This document shows, piece by piece, positions 11,316 through 20,016 of a stretch of 22,133 nucleotides of DNA. The translations under genes were made by a program, and so were the position numbers. Origin of the DNA: an uncultured Mycolicibacterium sp. (GTDB lineage: Bacteria > Actinomycetota > Actinomycetes > Mycobacteriales > Mycobacteriaceae); the NCBI RefSeq assembly GCF_937941905.1, contig NZ_CALDGS010000057.1:1-22133 (forward strand), given 5' to 3'. Positions within the stretch are counted from its first letter, which is position 1. Each line of letters starts with the position of its first letter. Under the pieces are notes generated by a model that searched no databases, was not told the DNA's origin, and was given only the letters and a program-made list of their open reading frames with translations.

Positions 11316-11432
11316 CCGAGAGTAACAGGTATCTGTAACCGAAAGTATGTTCGCCAGGAGCGGTACGCGGCGGACGCCGGTTCCGGCCCGTGGGACGATG
11401 GCTTACGACCGATACGGGTTGTGGGGAGTCAG

Positions 11433-12164
11433 GTGTCAGCGGTTCGATGGACGCGTGCGGGCGCGGTGCTCGGCGTCACGGCACTGGTGATGGCCGCGAG
11501 CTGTTCCTGGCAACTCGGGGTGCCCATCCCCGAGGGGGTGCCGCCGCCACCGGGCGACCCGGTGCCGGCCATCGACATCGACGCCCCGGGCCGGCCCGCC
11601 GACCAGCTGCACGACTGGGCCGCCGAGCGGGCCCCCAAGCTGGGCATCCCGGTCACCGCGCTGGAGGCCTACGCCTACGCCGCGCGGGTGGCCGAGGTGG
11701 TCAACCCGAAGTGCAAGATCGCCTGGACCACGCTGGCCGGGATCGGGATGGTGGAGAGCCACCACGGCACCTACAAGGGCTCGATGGTGTCCACCGACGG
11801 GTCGGTCACCCCGCCGATCCGCGGCATGCGGCTGGACGGCACCTCGGGCAACATGGAGATCCTCGACAGCGACGGCGGTGAGCTGGACGGCGACGCCGAG
11901 CTGGACCGGGCGATGGGCCCGATGCAGTTCATCCCGGAGACCTGGCGGCTCTACGGGGTGGACGCCAACAACGACGGCGAGATCAGCCCGGACAACATCG
12001 ACGACGCCGCGCTGTCCTCGGCGGGGTACCTCTGCTACCGGGGCAAGGACCTGTCCACGCCGCGGGGCTGGATGAACGCGCTGCGCGCCTACAATGCGTC
12101 GGACCAGTACGCCCGTAAGGTGCGCGACTGGGCGACCGCCTACGCCAACGGGCACGCCCTCTGA
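11433..12164 (+). CDS. lpqU: LpqU-like lipoprotein, MltB-type lytic transglycosylase
   Basis: A cell-envelope protein predicted to cleave peptidoglycan glycan strands without water (lytic transglycosylase). From the GTG at 11433 it has 243 residues: a signal peptide ending in MAASC (Cys 24; Ala at -3 and Ser at -1 make a weaker lipobox), a Pro-rich spacer, and a catalytic domain with GIGMVESHHGTY (probable catalytic Glu 108) and MGPMQFIPETW (161-171), both typical of the MltB/SLT_2 family. A loop DANNDGEISPDNIDDA (177-192) resembles a calcium EF-hand. The GTG is chosen for GGGGAG at 11423-11428; an in-frame GTG at 11421 is possible. Closest known relative: M. tuberculosis LpqU (Rv1022), also next to eno. 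Confidence 0.92.
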   Translation: MSAVRWTRAGAVLGVTALVMAASCSWQLGVPIPEGVPPPPGDPVPAIDIDAPGRPADQLHDWAAERAPKLGIPVTALEAYAYAARVAEVVNPKCKIAWTTLAGIGMVESHHGTYKGSMVSTDGSVTPPIRGMRLDGTSGNMEILDSDGGELDGDAELDRAMGPMQFIPETWRLYGVDANNDGEISPDNIDDAALSSAGYLCYRGKDLSTPRGWMNALRAYNASDQYARKVRDWATAYANGHAL

Positions 12165-12186
12165 GCGCAGCCGGGGCTCGCGGCTC

Positions 12187-12192
12187 TAGGCT
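12187..12192 (+). promoter_or_regulatory. Possible -10 element for eno
   Basis: TAGGCT fits TANNNT in the 69-base gap after lpqU and predicts a start near 12199, with a leader of about 35 bases that includes the AAGGAG ribosome site at 12222-12227. No clear -35. Confidence 0.3.
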
Positions 12193-12233
12193 CAGTGTCA
12201 AGCCGCAGACGTCGCACGACCAAGGAGACAGCA

Positions 12234-13517
12234 TTGCCCATCATCGAGCAGGTCGGAGCCCGCGAGATCCTCGATTCGCGCGGCAATCCGACGGTCGAGG
12301 TCGAGATCGCCCTGACCGACGGTACCTTCGCCCGGGCCGCGGTGCCCTCCGGCGCCTCGACGGGTGAGCACGAGGCGGTCGAGCTGCGGGACGGCGGGTC
12401 CCGCTACGGCGGCAAGGGGGTGCAGAAGGCCATCAACGCGGTCCTCGACGAGATCGCCCCGGCCGTCATCGAGATGAGCGCCGACGATCAGCGGGTCATC
12501 GACCAGACCCTGCTGGACCTCGACGGCACCCCGGACAAGTCGCGGCTGGGCGCCAACGCCATCCTCGGCGTGTCGCTGGCGGTGGCCAAGGCCGCCGCGG
12601 AGTCGGCGGGGCTGCCGCTGTTCCGCTACATCGGCGGGCCGAACGCGCACATCCTGCCGGTGCCGATGATGAACATCCTCAACGGCGGCGCGCACGCCGA
12701 CACCGGCGTGGACGTGCAGGAGTTCATGATCGCCCCGATCGGCGCGCCCTCGTTCAAGGAGGCGCTGCGCTGGGGCGCGGAGGTCTACCACTCGCTGAAG
12801 TCGGTGCTCAAGAAGCAGGGCCTGAACACCGGTCTCGGCGACGAGGGCGGGTTCGCCCCGGACGTGCCCGGCACCACCGCCGCGCTGGACCTGATCGCGC
12901 AGGCCATCGAGGGCGCGGGCTTCAAGCTCGGCCCGGACGTGGCGCTGGCGCTGGACGTGGCCGCCACCGAGTTCTACACCGCCGGTGAGGGCTACAAGTT
13001 CGAGAAGCAGACCCGCACCGCCGAGCAGATGACCGAGTTCTACCAGGGCCTGCTCGGCCAGTACCCGCTGGTGTCGATCGAGGACCCGCTGTCCGAGGAC
13101 GACTGGGACGGCTGGGTGGCGCTGACCGCCGCCATCGGCGACCGCATCCAGCTGGTCGGCGACGACCTGTTCGTGACCAACCCGGAGCGGCTCGAGGAGG
13201 GCATCGCCAAGGGCGCGGCCAACGCGCTGCTGGTCAAGGTCAACCAGATCGGCACGCTGACCGAGACGCTGGACGCGGTGACCCTGGCGCACAACAGCGG
13301 CTACCGCACCATGATGAGCCACCGCTCGGGCGAGACCGAGGACACCACGATCGCCGACCTGGCCGTCGCGGTGGGCAGCGGCCAGATCAAGACCGGCGCC
13401 CCGGCCCGCAGCGAGCGGGTCGCCAAGTACAACCAGCTGCTGCGCATCGAGGAGACCCTCGGCGACGCCGCCCGCTACGCCGGCGACCTGGCCTTCCCGC
13501 GGTTCGAGGCCAAATAG
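12234..13517 (+). CDS. eno: Enolase (phosphopyruvate hydratase)
   Basis: Interconverts 2-phosphoglycerate and phosphoenolpyruvate in glycolysis and gluconeogenesis. The 427-residue product shows LDSRGNPTVEVE near the N-terminus, PSGASTGEHEAVELRDG (mobile loop and substrate His region), GDEGGFAPD with catalytic Glu 204, SIEDPLSEDDWDGW and DDLFVTNP with metal-binding Asp/Glu, LVKVNQIGT with catalytic Lys 335, and SHRSGETEDT. Numbering matches the M. tuberculosis enzyme. The start is a TTG at 12234: it has AAGGAG seven bases upstream and gives the conserved PIIEQVGAREILDSRG beginning; an upstream ATG at 12195 would precede the ribosome site. The ftsB-like gene follows three bases after the stop. 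Confidence 0.98.
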   Translation: MPIIEQVGAREILDSRGNPTVEVEIALTDGTFARAAVPSGASTGEHEAVELRDGGSRYGGKGVQKAINAVLDEIAPAVIEMSADDQRVIDQTLLDLDGTPDKSRLGANAILGVSLAVAKAAAESAGLPLFRYIGGPNAHILPVPMMNILNGGAHADTGVDVQEFMIAPIGAPSFKEALRWGAEVYHSLKSVLKKQGLNTGLGDEGGFAPDVPGTTAALDLIAQAIEGAGFKLGPDVALALDVAATEFYTAGEGYKFEKQTRTAEQMTEFYQGLLGQYPLVSIEDPLSEDDWDGWVALTAAIGDRIQLVGDDLFVTNPERLEEGIAKGAANALLVKVNQIGTLTETLDAVTLAHNSGYRTMMSHRSGETEDTTIADLAVAVGSGQIKTGAPARSERVAKYNQLLRIEETLGDAARYAGDLAFPRFEAK

Positions 13518-13520
13518 CCG

Positions 13521-14258
13521 GTGCCCGAAGGCAAGCGGCCAGATTCGCGGCGGCGCGCCCCGGCCTCGAGGCCGGGCGGGCCGCGCGCGGACCGGCCGCA
13601 TGCCAAGCGGGACCGACCGGGCGCGGCCGCGCCGCGGCGGGAACCCCGCGCGATCGAGCCACACCCCGACCCCGGGCACGACGGCGGGGCGGGGGCGTCG
13701 ATCCGGCGGTTCATCGCCGAGCGGGCCGAGCGGCTCGCCGCGCAGCAGTCCGAGCAGCGGTTCGGCTCGGTGGCCCGGCGGGCGGCGATCCTGGCGGCGG
13801 TGGTCTGCGTGCTGACGCTGACCATCGCCGGCCCGGTGCGCACCTACTTCGCGCAGCGCACCGAGATGCGCCAGCTGGAGGCCACCGAGCGGGAGCTGCG
13901 GGCGCAGATCGCCGAGCTGGAGGAGAAGAAGCGCAGACTGTCCGATCCGGCCTACATCACCGCGCAGGCGCGGGAGCGGCTGGGTTTCGTGATGCCCGGT
14001 GACATCCCGTACCAGGTGCAGCTGCCGCCGACGGCCGACATCCCGGCCCCGGAGCCGGGGCCGCACGAGGCGCTCGCACCCAGCGACGAGCCCTGGTACA
14101 CCGCCCTGTGGCGGACCATCGCCGATGAGCCGCACGGGGTTTCGGCGCCGATCGGGGGTCCGGACGACCCCGGGGCGCCGCCGCCGGGAGAGCCCCTCCC
14201 GCCGCCCGAGCCGGGGCCGGAACCCCCACCCGTACCGGAGGAAGTGCCTGGTGGTTGA
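13521..14258 (+). CDS. FtsB/DivIC-family septum-formation membrane protein
   Basis: A bitopic membrane protein of the cell-division complex, Rv1024-like; the family bridges FtsQ and FtsL at the septum. The 245 residues comprise a basic Arg/Pro-rich cytoplasmic N-terminus (1-80), one transmembrane helix (about 88-105, AAILAAVVCVLTLTIAG), a coiled coil (about 112-142, QLEATERELRAQIAELEEKKRRL), the family motif SDPAYITAQARERLGFVMPGD (about 141-161), and a Pro-rich extracytoplasmic tail (170-245). The GTG at 13521 lies three bases after the eno stop and has no strong ribosome site, suggesting coupling to eno. The last eight bases overlap the DUF501 gene. The family is clear; the exact gene symbol is less so. 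Confidence 0.9.
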   Translation: MPEGKRPDSRRRAPASRPGGPRADRPHAKRDRPGAAAPRREPRAIEPHPDPGHDGGAGASIRRFIAERAERLAAQQSEQRFGSVARRAAILAAVVCVLTLTIAGPVRTYFAQRTEMRQLEATERELRAQIAELEEKKRRLSDPAYITAQARERLGFVMPGDIPYQVQLPPTADIPAPEPGPHEALAPSDEPWYTALWRTIADEPHGVSAPIGGPDDPGAPPPGEPLPPPEPGPEPPPVPEEVPGG

Positions 14259-14742
14259 TCGCACCGACCTGGAAATCGTTGCGCGCCAGTTGGGCCGCGA
14301 GCCCCGCGGGGTGCTGGAGATCGCCTACCGCTGCCCCAACGGGGAGCCGGCCGTGGTCAAGACCGCGCCGCGGCTGCCGGACGGCACGCCGTTCCCCACG
14401 CTGTACTACCTGACCCATCCGGCGCTGGTGGCGGCGGTGAGCCGGCTGGAGTCGGCCGGGGTGATGCGGGAGATGACCGAGCGGCTCAAGGCCGACGAGG
14501 AGCTCGCCGCGGCCTACCGGCGCGCCCACGAGGCCTACCTGGCCGAGCGGGACGCCATCGAGTCGCTGGGCACCACGTTCTCCGGCGGCGGCATGCCGGA
14601 CCGGGTGAAGTGTCTGCACGTGCTGGTGGCGCACTCGCTGGCCAAGGGGCCGGGGGTGAACCCGATCGGCGACGAGGCGCTGCGCATGATCGCCGACGAT
14701 CCGGAGTTGGAGGGAATCTTGGAGCCCGGAGTGTGGGCGTGA
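14251..14742 (+). CDS. DUF501 family protein (Rv1025-like)
   Basis: A 163-residue cytosolic protein of the DUF501 family, conserved in actinobacteria between the ftsB-like gene and ppx2; its function is unknown to me. Visible conserved parts are DLEIVARQLGREPRGVLEIAYRCPNGEPAVVKTAPRLPDGTPFPTLYYLTHP in the first third, a helical Glu/Arg-rich middle, and MPDRVKCLHVLVAHSLAKGPGVNPIGDEAL near the C-terminus; the RVKCLH...H segment has Cys and His residues that could bind metal. The GTG at 14251 has GGAGGA eight bases upstream, inside the ftsB-like gene, which it overlaps by eight bases. Its stop overlaps the next start as GTGA. Confidence 0.9.
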   Translation: MVDRTDLEIVARQLGREPRGVLEIAYRCPNGEPAVVKTAPRLPDGTPFPTLYYLTHPALVAAVSRLESAGVMREMTERLKADEELAAAYRRAHEAYLAERDAIESLGTTFSGGGMPDRVKCLHVLVAHSLAKGPGVNPIGDEALRMIADDPELEGILEPGVWA

Positions 14743-15674
14743 GGGTCGCGGCGGTCGACTGCGGCACGAACTCGATCCGGCTGCTGATCGCCGACGCCGT
14801 CGACGGCCGGCTGGTCGATGTGCACCGGGAGATGCGCATCGTGCGGCTGGGCGAGGGGGTGGACGCCACCGGGCGGTTCGCCCCCGAGGCGCTCGAACGC
14901 ACCCGCGCCGCGCTCGCCGACTACGTGGAACTCATGCGCAGCCACGGGGTCTCGACGGTGCGGATGGTGGCCACCTCGGCGGCGCGGGATGCCGCCAACC
15001 GCGACGAGTTCTTCGCGATGACCGCCGGGCTGCTCGGCACGGTGGCTCCGGGTGCGGTGGCCGAGGTGATCACCGGCACCGCGGAGGCGGCGCTGTCGTT
15101 CCGCGGTGCGGTCGGTGAACTCGACTCGGCCGCAGGGCCGTTCGTCGTGGTCGACCTGGGCGGCGGGTCCACCGAGGTGGTGGTGGGCACCGACGTGGTG
15201 CAGGCGAGCTACTCGGCCGACATCGGCTGCGTGCGGATCACCGAGCGCTGCCTGGCATCCGATCCGCCCACCGCCGCCGAGATCGCCGACGCGCGTGCGG
15301 TGGTGCGCGCCGCCCTCGACGAGGTGCTGCGTGTGGTGCCGGTGCAGCGGGCCCGCACCTGGGTCGGGGTGGCCGGCACCATGACCACGCTGGCCGCGCT
15401 GGCCCACCGGTTGCCCGCCTACGACTCGGCGCGGATCCACCTGTCACGGGTGCCGTTCGACGACCTGCTGGCGGTGTGCGACGAGCTGATCGCGATGCCG
15501 CGCGCCCGGCGCGCCGAACTCGGCCCGATGCACGAGGGCCGGGTGGACGTGATCGGCGGCGGGGCGATCATCGTGCAGGAGCTGGCCCGGGTGCTGGGCG
15601 AGCGGGCCGGCATCGAGGAGCTGGTGGTCAGCGAGCACGACATCCTCGACGGCATCGCGCTGTCGCTGCTGTAG
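14739..15674 (+). CDS. ppx2: Ppx/GppA-family exopolyphosphatase
   Basis: A member of the actin-like ASKHA ATPase fold that removes terminal phosphates from polyphosphate, or the 5' phosphate of pppGpp. The 311 residues contain the phosphate-binding loop 1 AAVDCGTNSIRLLIAD (4-19), MVATSAARDAANRDEF, EVITGTAEAALSFRGA, loop 2 VVDLGGGSTEVVVG (137-150, with probable catalytic Glu upstream in EVITGTAEA), and VGVAGTMTTLAAL. It resembles M. tuberculosis PPX2 (Rv1026, 319 residues) and has only the two-domain core without the C-terminal HD domain of E. coli Ppx. The GTG at 14739 overlaps the DUF501 stop by four bases; an in-frame GTG at 14733 is possible. It ends flush with the convergent DUF4383 gene. 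Confidence 0.93.
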   Translation: MRVAAVDCGTNSIRLLIADAVDGRLVDVHREMRIVRLGEGVDATGRFAPEALERTRAALADYVELMRSHGVSTVRMVATSAARDAANRDEFFAMTAGLLGTVAPGAVAEVITGTAEAALSFRGAVGELDSAAGPFVVVDLGGGSTEVVVGTDVVQASYSADIGCVRITERCLASDPPTAAEIADARAVVRAALDEVLRVVPVQRARTWVGVAGTMTTLAALAHRLPAYDSARIHLSRVPFDDLLAVCDELIAMPRARRAELGPMHEGRVDVIGGGAIIVQELARVLGERAGIEELVVSEHDILDGIALSLL

Positions 15675-16190
15675 TCAGGCGGGCACGCCCCGACCGGGCT
15701 GCCGCCGGGGTTCGTGCCGGCGCGGCCGGGGCCCGTGCGGGCGGCGGCGGGGCCGGCGGGTCGGGTCGCGCCGGGCGCCCAGGGTGAGGCCGAACAGCAC
15801 CATCAGCCCGCCCGCCGCCAGGTGCAGCCAGTTGTCGGCGGCGTTGAGCGCCAGAACGTTTCGGGGGTCCTCGGCGGCCACGGTCAGGCCGTAGCCCCAC
15901 AGCGCCAAGAAGCCCGCGCCGCCGGCGAGCAGGTAGGCCCGCGCGGCGGCGTAGGTGCGCGACAGCACCAGTCCGGCCAGGCCGAGCCCGAGGTGGATCA
16001 GGTTGGCCGCGCCGGAGACGGCGAAGATGCCGAAGAGCCGGGCACCGGAGTGGTGCCCGGCCCAGGCGAAGGTGTCGTAGCCGGCGGTGACGCCGGGGAC
16101 GAAGCCGAGGACGCCGACGGTCAGCAGCACCGCGCCGACCGCGGCCGCGGCGGCCTGCACCGCCATCACCTTGGGCGTGGTTGTCGTCAT
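15675..16190 (-). CDS. DUF4383 family membrane protein
   Basis: A 171-residue integral membrane protein with four hydrophobic segments: about 8-33, 50-76, 80-105 and 118-140. The second, HHSGARLFGIFAVSGAANLIHLGLG, has the conserved His and small-residue pattern typical of the actinobacterial DUF4383 family, whose function is unknown. The C-terminus is a very basic Arg/Pro/His tail (about 145-171) expected to face the cytoplasm. ATG 16190 is chosen because it precedes the first helix. It lies 40 bases downstream of prpE on the same strand and may be cotranscribed with it. Its stop codon is adjacent to that of ppx2, with no spacer for a terminator. Confidence 0.85.
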   Translation of the reverse strand: MTTTTPKVMAVQAAAAAVGAVLLTVGVLGFVPGVTAGYDTFAWAGHHSGARLFGIFAVSGAANLIHLGLGLAGLVLSRTYAAARAYLLAGGAGFLALWGYGLTVAAEDPRNVLALNAADNWLHLAAGGLMVLFGLTLGARRDPTRRPRRRPHGPRPRRHEPRRQPGRGVPA

Positions 16191-16230
16191 GGCCACCGGA
16201 TACCCGGTGACGCCGGCGGCCAACCCCGGG

Positions 16231-18102
<1,872 letters not shown>

Positions 18103-18112
18103 AGTGGTCCTT

Positions 18113-18118
18113 ACGTTA
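18113..18118 (-). promoter_or_regulatory. -10 element for prpE
   Basis: The minus strand reads TAACGT (TANNNT) 10 bases before the prpE ATG, predicting a start near 18106 and a leader of only about four bases. One base overlaps the palindrome at 18118-18131. An alternative is a start further upstream that uses the AAGGA ribosome site. Confidence 0.35.
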
Positions 18119-18131
18119 GTTGCGCGCAACT
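18118..18131. repeat. 14-bp perfect palindrome upstream of prpE, candidate operator
   Basis: AGTTGCGCGCAACT equals its own reverse complement over all 14 bases. It lies 15 bases upstream of the prpE start and abuts the likely -10, the position of a repressor site. TTGC/GCAA half-sites recall short-chain acyl-CoA regulators of mycobacteria (PrpR and RamB sites contain TTTGC/GCAAA-like halves), but the assignment is only a guess. Confidence 0.5.
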
Positions 18132-18247
18132 GTGGCGCGGGCCACTGTCGCCAAAACGATGCCCGGCCGCGCCGAACGGTCGCCGCAGCGCGGTGAGCGG
18201 GGACGATGCCCCGGCGGGTTCTTGTCCGGCGCGTCGGCCGGCCGAAG

Positions 18248-18253
18248 TATCGT
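18248..18253 (+). promoter_or_regulatory. -10 element for the tRNA-Leu gene
   Basis: TATCGT (TANNNT) lies 14 bases before the tRNA, predicting an eight-base leader, the same geometry as at tRNA-Gln. TTGTCC at 18222-18227 is a -35-like sequence, but the 20-base spacer is long. The remaining bases between 18132 and 18221 show no gene. Confidence 0.4.
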
Positions 18254-18267
18254 GTCTGTTCGGCTAG

Positions 18268-18341
18268 GCCCCTATAGCCCAATTGGCAGAGGCAGCGGAC
18301 TTAAAATCCGCCAAGTGTGGGTTCGAGTCCCACTGGGGGCA
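18268..18341 (+). tRNA. tRNA with UAA (Leu) anticodon and short variable loop
   Basis: A 74-base cloverleaf. Acceptor GCCCCTA pairs with TGGGGGC (one G-T wobble), followed by discriminator A. The D arm GCC...GGC has the loop AATTGG. The anticodon stem GCGGA/TCCGC encloses CTTAAAA with anticodon TAA. The variable region is only CAAGT, and the T arm is GTGGG-TTCGAGT-CCCAC. The anticodon reads UUA, hence leucine, and discriminator A also suits leucine. Bacterial leucine tRNAs normally have a long variable arm, which is absent. No CCA is encoded. Confidence 0.9.
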
Positions 18342-18670
18342 CGGGGGTGGGTGCCGACAGTATGTTTCTCGGTCCCTTGGCGCACAGGAATCAGCTGCGC
18401 GGATTCTGACGGTGCAACTTCGATGTCGGTGCGCTATCGCATCGCGCGGCACTGCATCGTGCACCTGCGCGACAAAAGAATCGGCTCCTGGATATTCGGG
18501 CGATATTGATTGGCTGAGGAGTCATTGTCGGCCCGGATGCGATGACGGCTGTTTCCTCAAATGTTCGCCGACATCGTCGCGAGGGCTTCTCGATAAGCAC
18601 TTCGGTCCTCGACGCTGCGCGTGAACGCCTGGGCGTAAACCGGAAGCACCACGTTCGCCCGAAAAGCCGA
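18342..18670. other. Geneless spacer between tRNA-Leu and the eutH terminator
   Basis: A 329-base stretch without a credible coding region: the open frames crossing it run through the tRNA or give low-complexity Cys/Arg/Ser-rich products. Base composition is lower in GC than the surroundings; two 60-base lines that I counted gave 55 and 57 percent, against about 70 percent in the neighbouring genes. It contains the near repeat GATATT...GATATT at about 18500-18516. It lies downstream of both the tRNA and the eutH operon, so it need not hold a promoter. Confidence 0.6.
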
Positions 18671-18703
18671 GCAGGGTGGCACCCGTCCGGGGTGCCACCC
18701 TGC
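18671..18703 (-). terminator. Strong hairpin terminator of the eutH operon
   Basis: GCAGGGTGGCACCC and GGGTGCCACCCTGC form a perfect 14-bp GC-rich stem with a five-base loop. It begins 17 bases after the eutH stop codon. In the minus-strand direction it is followed by TCGGCTTTTC, a short T-rich run, so it fits a mycobacterial intrinsic terminator with a weak U-tract. It could also stop readthrough from the tRNA side. Confidence 0.75.
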
Positions 18704-18720
18704 GCGAAAATCGATCCCGC

Positions 18721-19965
18721 TCAGGCCGGCTGTGCCGCGGCCTCCGCGTCGCCGGCGGCCTCGGCCTCGGCCTGCTCGCGCTCGAGCCGCTTGGCGGTGG
18801 GCACCGCGATCCACAGCGCGAGCAGCATCGCGGTCACCCCGGCGGTGATCTTGCCGATCATCAGCGGCGCGATCATGTTCGGCTGGAAGTTCGCGGTGAA
18901 GGCCAGGTGGTCGCCGATGAGCGCGGAGCAGGTGGTGCCGAAGGCCACCACGAGCACCTTGTCCTTGGCCGGCATGTGCCGGATGAGGTGGTAGGCGGCC
19001 AGCATGTTCGTGGTCGCCGCGAGCAGGCCCGCGGTGCCCTCGGCGCTGATGCCCATCCGGGCGCCGATCACGGTGAGCGGCTTGTCCAGGTAGGTGCGGA
19101 TCGCATACACCAGCGGGAACGCGCCGGCCAGCACGATCGCGACGTTGCCGACCACCTCCAGGGCGCGCATCTGGTCGTCGGCGTCGGCGATGATCGGATC
19201 GAAGTTCCACCAGCCGAACCACTGGCTGAACAGGCCGGTGACGTGCTCGACGATGGCCAGCGCCAGCACCAGGTAGATGGCGGTGTTGAGGAACCGGCCG
19301 AACCAGATGAACCCGGTGATCATGGCGCGGGTGGCGAAGTACAGCCCGGCCGCGATCGCCACCGTCACGATGATGACCGGCAGCAGGTTGATGAGCACGT
19401 GCAGCATGGTGTAGCCGTCGAAACCGGCGGTCGACGGCCCGTCGGTGGTCACCTCGCCGCGCACGGTGCCGCCGTTGAGGATCAGGATCGCCATCGTCAC
19501 CGCGACACCGAGCGGCACGGTCAGGATGCCGCTCATGATGCCCAGCGCGAAGTACTTGTGGTCGCGCACGTCCAGCATCGCCAGGCCCACCGGGATGATG
19601 AACGAGATCGTCGCGCCGAGCAGGAATCCGTTGACCGACGCGGTGATCCACGCACCGGTGGAATCGGCGGTGATGTTGGCCAGCTGGTAGGCGCCCATGT
19701 CGCTGGCGATCAGCGTGGTGGCGGCCATGGCCGCGTCCGCGCCGAACGGCTCGTAGAGCTTGCCGAGGATGTGCTCGACGAACCAGGCGAGATAGGGCAG
19801 GCCCGCCATGATGCCGGCGACCGGGATGAACAGCGGGCCGAGGGCGTACAGGCCTTCTTTGAACTCGTGGCCGATTCCGCGGTCACCGCGGAACGCCAGC
19901 GACACGGCACCGATGACGACGAACGTCATCATCAGGTATATGGCGATGTTTCCGAGCATGGCCAT
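18721..19965 (-). CDS. eutH: EutH-family ethanolamine permease
   Basis: An integral membrane protein of 414 residues with about ten hydrophobic segments. It shares the family pattern with E. coli EutH across its length: the N-terminal IAIYLMMTFVVIGA, EGLYALGPLF, LIASDMGAYQLA (85-96; E. coli has LLACDMGGFFLA), FSIP-like SFIIPVGLAML, ALGIMSGILTVPLG, INLLPVIIVTV, MRALEVVGNVAIVLAGAFPLV, and SALIGDHLAF (348-356). The tail is charged (Glu/Ala-rich). EutH is thought to pass ethanolamine at low external concentration. ATG 19965 has AGGAAG eight bases upstream; an ATG two codons on is less well placed. It is the last gene of an operon with two flavoenzyme genes, 51 bases after the 72-residue gene. No eutBC or microcompartment gene is present here. 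Confidence 0.9.
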   Translation of the reverse strand: MAMLGNIAIYLMMTFVVIGAVSLAFRGDRGIGHEFKEGLYALGPLFIPVAGIMAGLPYLAWFVEHILGKLYEPFGADAAMAATTLIASDMGAYQLANITADSTGAWITASVNGFLLGATISFIIPVGLAMLDVRDHKYFALGIMSGILTVPLGVAVTMAILILNGGTVRGEVTTDGPSTAGFDGYTMLHVLINLLPVIIVTVAIAAGLYFATRAMITGFIWFGRFLNTAIYLVLALAIVEHVTGLFSQWFGWWNFDPIIADADDQMRALEVVGNVAIVLAGAFPLVYAIRTYLDKPLTVIGARMGISAEGTAGLLAATTNMLAAYHLIRHMPAKDKVLVVAFGTTCSALIGDHLAFTANFQPNMIAPLMIGKITAGVTAMLLALWIAVPTAKRLEREQAEAEAAGDAEAAAQPA

Positions 19966-20016
19966 ACGGCGGGCTTCCTTTCAGGGCTGCCGAAAAGCAG
20001 GGGAGCGGCGGGATGT

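Noticed and set aside
12169..12185. AGCCG...CGGCT hairpin after lpqU as a terminator
   Set aside because: Only 5-bp arms, a 7-base loop and no T-run; such pairs are common in high-GC DNA.
12198..14264. Open frame of 688 codons opposite eno and the ftsB-like gene
   Set aside because: It spans two recognised plus-strand genes and their junction, and its product has no domain signature.
18283..18624. 113-codon open frame from inside the tRNA-Leu gene
   Set aside because: It begins within the tRNA, has a Cys/Arg/Ser-rich product and no ribosome site that fits.
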